Assembly: GCA_052274345.1 (NCBI GenBank)
Contig: DAVZGP010000010.1
Coordinates: 1 to 64,000 of the forward strand
DNA: 64,000 nucleotides
Direction of reading: 5' to 3'
Source: Clostridium_AD sp937920395
Lineage (GTDB): Bacteria > Bacillota > Clostridia > Clostridiales > Clostridiaceae
Under the pieces are notes generated by a model. It saw only the letters and a program-made list of their open reading frames with translations. It was not told the origin of the DNA and did not search any database. How positions within the stretch are numbered: the first letter of the stretch is position 1; every line of letters begins with the position of its first letter. Below are positions 52,965-60,722 of the stretch, piece by piece. The translations under genes were made by a program, and so were the position numbers.

Positions 52965-54029
52965 TTATGATATCATTTCTATAGCATTTTCAACGGCTTC
53001 TTTTGCGTATTTATCCTTGGAATTTATTATATTTGTCGCATATTCTTTTCCACCATTGAGTAAAATAAGAGTACATGCAGCGTTATGTCTTACCCACCAT
53101 TCACTATCGCCAGCAGTTTTTGCAAGTGCAACAAAGCTACTACTCGTACCAATTGTTTGGAGACTTTTTGCAGCTGCTGCTCTTACTTCCCACTGCTTAT
53201 CGTAAAGCATATTTATTATATACTCTTCATTATTAGAATTTTTAAGATCACACAAAGCTCTAATGCATGCTATTCTAAGATTCTTATCCTCACTCTTTAA
53301 ATATTTAATATAATAATCTCTAAGTCCTTCAATTTTATATTGGGCAGCAGCTTTTATTAAAACTCCTCTGACATAATCATCACTAAGTGGTAAAGTTTTT
53401 TGAAACAACTCTTGTTTTGATCCAGTAAAAGATGAAATTATCTCAATAACCGCCCGGTGAGATAAGTGTACATCTTCATAGTCTTTTGTTAATATGTCCA
53501 CTATCCCTTCTAAGTTACCAAGTTTTGCAAGAGTTAGAAATACATTATATCTGACATCCTTATCTTTACAATAACTAAGTTTACGAATATATTTCGCAGT
53601 ATTTTCAAGTTTTAAAATACCCAGCTGACGACAAGCTAATGATTTTTTAAAAGAACTTTTTGAAGTAAGCCTCTTTATTAAGTATGATTTAATTTCTGTT
53701 ACTTCACATAAATTCATTAATAAAGGATGATTAGTTTCAATAAAATCATCCTCATAATTAATGATTATATTAATTAATGATTCTTTTCTTGAACCACTCC
53801 CTTTAACAAATGACGTAAGTTCTTGAACTTCTTTTATGTTTCCAAAATTAACTGTTTCATTATTTGTAACTTTTAAAATTCTTGAAAACATCCTCTCTAA
53901 GTTCCCTTTTTCTTTATTAGTTGTTAAATCACTGAAGTATCTAAAAAACCACACATAAATAATTAAAGCACTATAAATCACCAATAATCCTGCTGAAATA
54001 ATCAATAAATACGATGCTGTTTTATCCAT
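52965..54029 (-). CDS. Membrane-anchored HEAT-repeat protein
   Basis: A 354-residue protein with one N-terminal membrane helix (about 7-28) and about six HEAT/PBS-lyase-type repeats (about 125-350; for example RIACIRALCDLKNSNNEEYIINMLYDKQWEVRAAAAKSLQTIG). Such solenoids act as protein scaffolds. It lies between the GT2 gene (40 bases downstream) and the large glycosidase-like gene, so it may organise the polysaccharide synthase at the membrane. AAAGGGG lies 8 bases before the ATG. Confidence 0.88.
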   Translation of the reverse strand: MDKTASYLLIISAGLLVIYSALIIYVWFFRYFSDLTTNKEKGNLERMFSRILKVTNNETVNFGNIKEVQELTSFVKGSGSRKESLINIIINYEDDFIETNHPLLMNLCEVTEIKSYLIKRLTSKSSFKKSLACRQLGILKLENTAKYIRKLSYCKDKDVRYNVFLTLAKLGNLEGIVDILTKDYEDVHLSHRAVIEIISSFTGSKQELFQKTLPLSDDYVRGVLIKAAAQYKIEGLRDYYIKYLKSEDKNLRIACIRALCDLKNSNNEEYIINMLYDKQWEVRAAAAKSLQTIGTSSSFVALAKTAGDSEWWVRHNAACTLILLNGGKEYATNIINSKDKYAKEAVENAIEMIS

Positions 54030-54091
54030 ATTTATTCCCCTTTCTATCTGTATTTTTATAACAAATCATTAATTATGCTCCTTACCTTAAG

Positions 54092-57000
54092 TTAAGGTGC
54101 AAGGATTGTTTTTATAATATCATAGCTTTTTTTATTACGTGAAACATAATTTGGCTTTTCCCAAGTGCTCCAAGTAAATGCTCTATTTCCTGAATCATAA
54201 ATGTTTTTTGGGAAATGATAATCTATCTTTTTCGTTATTTTATCCTTAATAATAACAGACCCCACTATACCTTCAGTTGTTCTCACTCTTAACTTATCTA
54301 TCACATTAACTGTCCCTTTATTTTTCTTGTCATCTAATACTAGTAGGCTAGATGGATCTGTAACGTTTAATTGTGTCCATGGGATTCTTATATAAAGCCT
54401 AGTACCCTCAAAATAAAAATTATTAATGTTATCATCAAAGTTCCCTTGCACCAAAGTGGATTCATTTTCAAAAATACTAGTAGTTGTCAAACTAGTATAA
54501 TAAGATCCTTTACTTGTATTATAAGTTGGTGTTACCAATAGATTGGCCTTATTTTTATTTTGTATGTTAATTTCATACTCAACACCTGACCAATTTTCAT
54601 TTTTATTAGGTGTTAGCATATGTTCTCCCTTCCTTTTATCAATAGTATCCAAATAAATCAACAAACTTTTTTTATTAAAATCAGGTAATTTGTCAAAACT
54701 TGATTTTATATACAGGTAAGATTCATCTGCTGTATATGCTATTGATTGTAAGGGTTTTACTGCCTTGATCGTTGTAGAATAGTCTTTGGGAACTGGTGAT
54801 TCTAAAGCTAAAATCCCATAATTCTGAGCAGGTTCAATCATGTTATGCCATAAATTACTTCTCTCAGACGGTATCATTAAAGACGCTGTGCTAGGCCCAC
54901 TGCTCCCCCATTCGTCAGCCCATTCATAAATAAGACCACCCATACAGCCGCTGTTTTTTATTATATTCATCATAGTTGCTATTCCTTGTCCTTGTATAAC
55001 CTCACTATTTTCACCCTTTGCGTATCCAAGTCCTTTTATTCGAGCTGCCCCCATATTTGTAGGAATACCAAATTCACTTACTAAAACAGGATATTTTTTT
55101 TGAGTTTTCATAAACTTGTCCATGTATTGTTTGTAGAAAGTATATCCAGGTTTAACCTTACCTGTTTCCCCCGCCATAAACCCTGGATGATCAGGGAAAA
55201 TGTTATAAGCACCAAAGAATCCACACTTAACCTTGCTTGAAATGTTAATATTATTAATATCAATTGTAGCCAAGTCATCAATCCTGTTAACCCCTGCCTT
55301 ATCGTGATGAAGAACATCAAGTTCCGGTATCATTGTAATTGCCACTGGATGTTGCATCTTGTACACCTTTTGCTCATATTTATATATTTCATCACTAATG
55401 GATGCTAGCCATGATTCTGTCGGATTAGAATTAATTCCAGATGAAACATATTCTCCTTTATATTTATATAGTGGATTGGCTTTATTAGTTGCTATCACAT
55501 TAGTTGTGTTTAAGCCTGGATCTGCTAAATATCCAAGTACGTACCCTGAAACATCATTAATATATAAATCTGAATCTTGTCCATCATTTATTTTAACTGA
55601 TGTTTTTCCATGAATAGCATTAATAGTATCCTGCGTAGCCTTTTGGTAAGCTTTTTTATAATCTTTACTAATAAAATTTTGATCCTTTTTCTGATCCTTT
55701 ACCGATATATTTTGAAACAAATATAACTTCTTATCTGGATTAAGAGAATTATAAATATCAAGTGCACGATAAAATCCACAAGGCATAAGTGTATAAACTC
55801 TTATGCAGTTAACATTCATCTTTCCTATCTTTTGGAGCCACGACGAATATACTATGTTATCGCTTGGAAATTTTCCTTTAGCAATACCTGGCATGGAAGT
55901 TCCTATATCCACTCCTTTCACGTACATCTTATTCCAAACTCCATTTTGATAAACAGACATATACTTAGAAGAAACCTTTGACGCAAGATTCGTACCATCT
56001 TTAGTAATCCCTTCGTTAGACTTAAAAACAATATTTTTGTCCAATGGTTTAAGTTCTTTTAATACCTTTGACATAAACGGTTGATAAAAATTCCAATAAA
56101 AATATGAATTATCGCCTTCACTATCAATGCTGAACATTTTATATAAATTTGCTGCACCTAAAAATGAATATGCTTTTACAGTTTCCCTATAGTCACAAAA
56201 ATCACCAGCAAAGTAATATGTTTTTTTAACACTAGATTTATTCATGATAATTGCAGCAAATTTCTCTCCTAGTCCAAATAATTTCATTTGTTTTGCTCCG
56301 TCAGCTGTCAAATTCAAATCATACCAAGCAATAACTGATTTATCGTCTTTTGGTTTTACAATTTCAAACCAGTTATAATAATTAATAGTTTTTAGATTAA
56401 ACCCTTTGCCGCTGGTCATTGAAAAGTTTATTGATTTTCCTTTAAAGTCTTTTCCCTGTTTAAGAATTATAATTCTATTATTCCCCGCTATTACTATTCC
56501 TGCGCCAGTTATGTCCCACTTTTTACCGTATTGTGATTCATATATTGTTTTAATCCAATTTGGAACATCATGAGTAGATGACAAATCAGTAAAAAACTTG
56601 CCTGCCCAGCCAGTAAAGTTAACTCCAAATATATCAGAAAGTTCATTCGACACACTTGCCTTTGTAGGCTCTTTTGCTATATTATATTCCCCAATAATAG
56701 TTGTTCCTTTAGCGGCCGATGTTGCAATTAAGCCAACTTCATCTTTAGTAAGGCCCGAAATACCCTTTGCTTCTTTACCATTGATTTTAGAGTCACCTGT
56801 TCCATAGGTATCTGAAATATAAATTACGTCTGGCACTTTTATTAATTTACTTAGAGGTTTATTTGAAAGTTTTCCATCAACAACAAAATTTCCATAATAA
56901 TCTTTAGTCGTATTATACAATTTATTAGTATCTGGATTTTTTATTCTAAGGTGATCCATGGCCCAAAATAGTCCACTTTGTTTGCTATAATCTAATCCGG

Positions 57001-57163
57001 TTATTTTACCCTTTGATGACGATAGAATAGGAAAAGTTTTATTTAATACAACTATTTGAAGATTCTTCTTTGGCATAATCCTCCACAATATAAAAGGTGT
57101 CAATAATGCTAAAAATAATGATACAAAAATTAATATTTTAATCTTAATATGTCTTATTCCCAT
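54092..57163 (-). CDS. Large glycosidase-like membrane protein with damaged active site
   Basis: A 1023-residue protein with an N-terminal anchor helix (about 8-26), an extra domain of unknown fold (about 40-390), a TIM-barrel glycosidase-like domain (about 395-800) and a C-terminal beta-rich domain (about 820-1010). Barrel and C terminus are homologous to the next protein. The nucleophile-type Glu is present in VSEFGIPTNMG (Glu 697), but the acid/base segment reads GYVLGYLADPG where the paralogue has GWILGIEWDP; the Glu is lost. It may be a binding or scaffolding partner rather than an enzyme. ATG 57163 is preferred, 6 bases after GAGGA. Confidence 0.8.
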   Translation of the reverse strand: MGIRHIKIKILIFVSLFLALLTPFILWRIMPKKNLQIVVLNKTFPILSSSKGKITGLDYSKQSGLFWAMDHLRIKNPDTNKLYNTTKDYYGNFVVDGKLSNKPLSKLIKVPDVIYISDTYGTGDSKINGKEAKGISGLTKDEVGLIATSAAKGTTIIGEYNIAKEPTKASVSNELSDIFGVNFTGWAGKFFTDLSSTHDVPNWIKTIYESQYGKKWDITGAGIVIAGNNRIIILKQGKDFKGKSINFSMTSGKGFNLKTINYYNWFEIVKPKDDKSVIAWYDLNLTADGAKQMKLFGLGEKFAAIIMNKSSVKKTYYFAGDFCDYRETVKAYSFLGAANLYKMFSIDSEGDNSYFYWNFYQPFMSKVLKELKPLDKNIVFKSNEGITKDGTNLASKVSSKYMSVYQNGVWNKMYVKGVDIGTSMPGIAKGKFPSDNIVYSSWLQKIGKMNVNCIRVYTLMPCGFYRALDIYNSLNPDKKLYLFQNISVKDQKKDQNFISKDYKKAYQKATQDTINAIHGKTSVKINDGQDSDLYINDVSGYVLGYLADPGLNTTNVIATNKANPLYKYKGEYVSSGINSNPTESWLASISDEIYKYEQKVYKMQHPVAITMIPELDVLHHDKAGVNRIDDLATIDINNINISSKVKCGFFGAYNIFPDHPGFMAGETGKVKPGYTFYKQYMDKFMKTQKKYPVLVSEFGIPTNMGAARIKGLGYAKGENSEVIQGQGIATMMNIIKNSGCMGGLIYEWADEWGSSGPSTASLMIPSERSNLWHNMIEPAQNYGILALESPVPKDYSTTIKAVKPLQSIAYTADESYLYIKSSFDKLPDFNKKSLLIYLDTIDKRKGEHMLTPNKNENWSGVEYEINIQNKNKANLLVTPTYNTSKGSYYTSLTTTSIFENESTLVQGNFDDNINNFYFEGTRLYIRIPWTQLNVTDPSSLLVLDDKKNKGTVNVIDKLRVRTTEGIVGSVIIKDKITKKIDYHFPKNIYDSGNRAFTWSTWEKPNYVSRNKKSYDIIKTILAP

Positions 57164-57205
57164 ATTCATTCCTCATTTACTATTTATTATTTGATCGAAA
57201 AGTTT

Positions 57206-59383
57206 TTATTTTAATTTTTGTAATGCCTTTTGTAAGATGTAATATGAAGGTTTTAATCTTTCATGATACGTAGGCTTTTCCCATGGTTTCCAATCATATT
57301 CACTCATTGTTAAATTCGCAGATCCACCATTTTTCATGTTTTCTACTCCAAATTTAAACCCATCCACTTTTAACGGTGATATTTTTCCTTGTGCATACAT
57401 ATCATCAATCACATATTTCCCAGATGGATCCATAACATTAAGTAGTTGCCACGGAATTCTTATTTCGATTTTCCCATTATTATAATTAAAATCACTAAGC
57501 GAATTAAAATCAGTATCCTTTGGATTTGCATTGCCATATTTAAGTAATCCAGTCTCATAACCAGTAAAAGGAATAGTAGTCCCTAGCTTTGGTACAACAA
57601 ATTCTTTATTAAGATTTAGCATTATATGGTTGAATCTTCCTGTATTTTTAATTTCATAAGATGGTTGTGTTTTTATTAGACTTGTTAAAACACCATATCT
57701 AAAATAATAATTGTCATAGTATGAATCTACTAGGATGTGTGAATCATTTTTTCCATGAATCTTAATTACGAAATCTGCACCGCTGCTAAACGTTGTCTTA
57801 TAAGGAAGGAATTTTTTATTACCCTGCCCATTTATTGTGTCTATGGGTATCAATAAAGTGTCATTTTTAAAATCATAATTTTTATCATCTATCATTAAAT
57901 ATACATACGCTTCGTCACTTTTGACATAAAGTTTAGTATTATCACTTGTAACTAGTGGTTTATCATTGACCCAATCATCATAAATACCATCAATATAACA
58001 GATGCTTTTCTTATTTCCTGGATCAAGTGCTAAAAGACCAAAATGTTGTTCATTTGTCTGTGCATTAAGCCAGAATGGTCTAGAATCTGGCAAGTCAAGA
58101 TCATTATTGTTCCATGTTCTCTTAAACCATTCATCTTGCCACGAAAAATCTAATCCTCCAGCAAGACCAGCGAAATGTATATCATTCATCATTTTCACTA
58201 ACATATTCCCTTGAGCTTTCTCATCTACAAATCCCTGATTAAATCCCGTTACTTTGTTTTCATGTGCTTTACCCCTTGAAGCTGGAATACCAAATTCCGA
58301 TATTAAAACAGGCATAGTATGAAATTTTTTAATCTCCTCTAAATAAGCTAAATAAGGATCTGGTTTTCCATCCGTACCTTTGAATTTAACATAATTAGTC
58401 TGAAGACTGAAGGTATCTGGGTAATAAGGGTACACATGATAAGATGCAAACATACCTGCCTTAAAAGTATTATGGTATTTAACATGTTCCACATTAACTG
58501 TTACCAAGTCCTCATTTTTGTATGGTTCATTGGGATGTTTTAATGGGTCAGTTGTTACCCAGTTTGAAAATGCGACTGGTCTTTGCATTTTGTATTTTGT
58601 CATTTCATATTCTATAACCTTGTCTCCAATATCACAAAGAAAGGCTTCAAAAGGTGATGCTCCCTTTGTATAAAGATATTTACCATTATAATTAGTCCTA
58701 CTCGGATTGTTTTGATTGCTGCTTACTACAAAAGCAGGGTCCCATTCTATACCCAAAATCCACCCAATGACATACTTTGAAACATCTGATGTATAAGTAC
58801 CGTCTGCATAACCTTTTTTAACTGGAATGTAAGCATTTCCGTGTAATACATCAACAGTCTCATTACCTGTTTTTATTACATCCTTTAATATCTTGTCATT
58901 ATTTCCATAAACATCATTAATCGTTGCAATATCATTTTCATTGACCCACACGCCATGAAAAATATAAATAGGTTTTTTACCAGCCTCTTCAGCCTTCTTA
59001 TTAAAATCATACAAAGCATTATAAAATTGAGGTCTTTGAATTGTATAAACTCTAATTGTATTTGCATTCATGTTAGCTATATAGCCAAACCATCTATAAT
59101 ATTCATCGTACGTGATTGCAACGTCTCCAGGAAAAGCGCCTGGTTTTCCAGCTCCAATATTAACCCCTTTTATAAACATTTTGTTCCACGTGCCTTTTTC
59201 TAAAACATAAAAAGAGTTTTTGTCCGTCTTACTTATATATCCTAATGTATTTTTGACTACTGCTGTACTCTCTTTATTACTCACATTCTTTTTTGAAAAT
59301 ATAAATAATGTAAGTGTTATTGTACTTAATAAAATAAATATTATAATACCAATAAATATATTTTTTTTATTTTTAATCATCAT
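57206..59383 (-). CDS. Membrane-anchored glycoside hydrolase-like protein (clan A type)
   Basis: A 725-residue protein with an anchor helix (about 9-29), a TIM barrel (about 65-455) and a C-terminal beta-sandwich-like domain (about 480-715). Glu 213 in GWILGIEWDP and Glu 363 in ISEFGIPASRG are placed like the acid/base and nucleophile of clan A glycosidases (GH2/GH5-like). It probably trims a surface or exported polysaccharide made by the GT2 downstream. First gene of an apparent four-gene unit (59383 to 51500, same strand, gaps of 36-90 bases). GGGGGA lies 7 bases before the ATG. Confidence 0.82.
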   Translation of the reverse strand: MMIKNKKNIFIGIIIFILLSTITLTLFIFSKKNVSNKESTAVVKNTLGYISKTDKNSFYVLEKGTWNKMFIKGVNIGAGKPGAFPGDVAITYDEYYRWFGYIANMNANTIRVYTIQRPQFYNALYDFNKKAEEAGKKPIYIFHGVWVNENDIATINDVYGNNDKILKDVIKTGNETVDVLHGNAYIPVKKGYADGTYTSDVSKYVIGWILGIEWDPAFVVSSNQNNPSRTNYNGKYLYTKGASPFEAFLCDIGDKVIEYEMTKYKMQRPVAFSNWVTTDPLKHPNEPYKNEDLVTVNVEHVKYHNTFKAGMFASYHVYPYYPDTFSLQTNYVKFKGTDGKPDPYLAYLEEIKKFHTMPVLISEFGIPASRGKAHENKVTGFNQGFVDEKAQGNMLVKMMNDIHFAGLAGGLDFSWQDEWFKRTWNNNDLDLPDSRPFWLNAQTNEQHFGLLALDPGNKKSICYIDGIYDDWVNDKPLVTSDNTKLYVKSDEAYVYLMIDDKNYDFKNDTLLIPIDTINGQGNKKFLPYKTTFSSGADFVIKIHGKNDSHILVDSYYDNYYFRYGVLTSLIKTQPSYEIKNTGRFNHIMLNLNKEFVVPKLGTTIPFTGYETGLLKYGNANPKDTDFNSLSDFNYNNGKIEIRIPWQLLNVMDPSGKYVIDDMYAQGKISPLKVDGFKFGVENMKNGGSANLTMSEYDWKPWEKPTYHERLKPSYYILQKALQKLK

Positions 59384-59562
59384 TTTAAAGTCCCCCTAAA
59401 CACGGTAGAAATAAATTCTATATTTTAATTTAATTATCTTAATTATCTTAAATTCTACAATCTATGCTTATTCCCTTTATTTTTTTATTTTTTTTTGCTC
59501 ATCAAATTGTCTTGTTATTCGACATGTTTTGCAGTAGTTGTGCGTTTTTAAATAAAACAAAA

Positions 59563-59590
59563 AGCAGCAACACATAATTATTGCTGGTTC
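59563..59590 (-). terminator. Terminator after gene at 59596
   Basis: CAGCAA and TTGCTG (59565-59570, 59581-59586) form a short stem; a T-rich run lies beyond it on the minus strand. Confidence 0.55.
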
Positions 59591-59595
59591 TCTCT

Positions 59596-59871
59596 CTAAA
59601 CTGTTTCCCTTAAAACTTCTGTTATCTCTTCAGTTACCAAATCAATCCATATACTGTATTTGTTGTTTTCTCTCATGTAGTGAAATGATACCCAATTTCT
59701 TGCTACCCTTTTGTGGCTATTTATTTTATATGCAAAACAATGTTTAGCAAAAGTAACCTTTTTCCACTGCGTAGTATTGTCTTCGAATCCGTTTAGCTTG
59801 CAATAATCAGCAAGTAATCTCTTACCCTTTTTTACAGTTATCCTGCTTTTGAATAACCCAATTAAATGCAT
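59596..59871 (-). CDS. Hypothetical small protein
   Basis: A 91-residue basic protein of no recognised family, with several aromatic residues (WKKVTFAKHCFAYKINSHKRVARNWVSFHYM) and a C-terminal acidic segment (DLVTEEITEVLRETV). No signal peptide or membrane helix is present. GGGAGG lies 6 bases before the ATG, which supports expression. It stands alone between the polysaccharide locus and the small genes beside the cas operon. Confidence 0.6.
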   Translation of the reverse strand: MHLIGLFKSRITVKKGKRLLADYCKLNGFEDNTTQWKKVTFAKHCFAYKINSHKRVARNWVSFHYMRENNKYSIWIDLVTEEITEVLRETV

Positions 59872-59951
59872 ATAAATCCTCCCTGTATTATAGATTCATT
59901 ACATTATTATATGCATCAAAATCCGATAAGTCATAAGAACATTATGATGTC

Positions 59952-60016
59952 GTAGAATAAATACTTTAACAACGAAAAAACTACTGAAATTATATCTCTA
60001 TAACTTTCAGTAGTTA
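59952..60016 (-). terminator. Repeated terminator-like element, copy 1
   Basis: ACTACTGAAA (59980-59989) and TTTCAGTAGT (60005-60014) form a 10-bp stem with a run of T on the minus strand. The whole 65-base segment is nearly identical to the one at 60632-60697. Confidence 0.8.
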
Positions 60017-60127
60017 ATAAATTCACATCAGATATCCCATCTTCGCCTAGCTTCGCATTTCCATTTTTCGCTTCTTGTTTATTCATTTACACATAACAGG
60101 CTGCTTATGTGGCCCATTTATTGGTTA
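60017..60127. other. Short spacer without gene
   Basis: About 110 bases between the first terminator-like repeat and the end of the DUF3791-like gene. No open frame or structured element of note was seen, apart from the weak dyad CATAACAGG/CTTATG near 60093-60110. Confidence 0.4.
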
Positions 60128-60343
60128 CTAATTTAAATCAAATTTTTGTCTTGAATTAATATAAATACTAAGATCCTCTATAATATATTCTCTTCCAGTA
60201 GTGTGTAATGCTTCATAACTCGCATTAATATAGTCAAAAACTCTGTAATTATTAAAGAGGTCTAAAGCTTCCTTACCCTTTAGATTTTTAGAATTTTTAT
60301 AATTTTCTATACAATACACTAAAAAATCCAATTTATCTTCCAT
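60128..60343 (-). CDS. DUF3791-like small protein
   Basis: A 71-residue protein matching the DUF3791 pattern (EDKLDFLVYCIENYKN, GKEALDLFNNYRVFDYINASYEALHTTGREYIIEDLSIYI). DUF3791 genes are frequent in clostridia, usually beside DUF3990 (ADP-ribosyltransferase-like) genes in predicted toxin-antitoxin modules. No DUF3990 gene is present. ATG 60343 is chosen because GAGGAGG lies 7 bases upstream, within the end of the preceding gene, so the two are translationally coupled. Confidence 0.75.
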   Translation of the reverse strand: MEDKLDFLVYCIENYKNSKNLKGKEALDLFNNYRVFDYINASYEALHTTGREYIIEDLSIYINSRQKFDLN

Positions 60344-60345
60344 TC

Positions 60346-60588
60346 TCATGCCTCCTCAGGGAAAACAATTTTCCCTGTTTTTATTTCTTCAATATAAATA
60401 TTGTAAAGCGTAGGCACACTTAAATGCCAAACCTTCGTCTCCTGTTGCTCCAGCTTTTCGTATAGTTTTGATGAATAAAGATTGTTTAAGGCCTCTTTAT
60501 CAGAAATAATCATCTCATTTGCAATCATTTTTACTAAGCGGGATACAATTACCTGTAAAATGGTTTGAAATTCCTTCACTTCATTCAT
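60346..60588 (-). CDS. Small protein of the DUF3791/DUF3990 gene neighbourhood
   Basis: An 80-residue helical protein (EVKEFQTILQVIVSRLVKMIANEMIISDKEALNNLYSSKLYEKLEQQETKVWHLSVPTLYNIY). It resembles small partner proteins encoded with DUF3791 in predicted toxin-antitoxin loci. ATG 60588 is preferred since GGAGG lies 7 bases upstream; ATG 60591 is directly adjacent. It ends two bases before the next start. It begins about 45 bases after the hairpin that ends the cas operon, on the same strand, so read-through could couple it to cas expression. Confidence 0.65.
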   Translation of the reverse strand: MNEVKEFQTILQVIVSRLVKMIANEMIISDKEALNNLYSSKLYEKLEQQETKVWHLSVPTLYNIYIEEIKTGKIVFPEEA

Positions 60589-60631
60589 CATAAACCCTCC
60601 TTTATATCTAAATCTAACTGACCAATATAAT

Positions 60632-60697
60632 GTAGACAAAATAAACACTTTAACAAAAAAACTACTAAAATTATATCTCTATAACTTTCAGTAGTTA
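60632..60697 (-). terminator. Repeated terminator-like element, copy 2, ending the cas operon
   Basis: ACTACTAAAA (60661-60670) and TTTCAGTAGT (60686-60695) pair with one A-C mismatch; a run of T follows on the minus strand. It lies 26 bases beyond the stop of the cas5 fusion gene. Nearly identical to 59952-60016. Confidence 0.75.
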
Positions 60698-60722
60698 CCT
60701 CTTGAGAACTTGTTTAAGCTTG

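Noticed and set aside
59952..60697. Pair of 65-base repeats as a mini CRISPR array near the cas genes
   Set aside because: They are about 680 bases apart with coding genes between, and each is a terminator-like hairpin.
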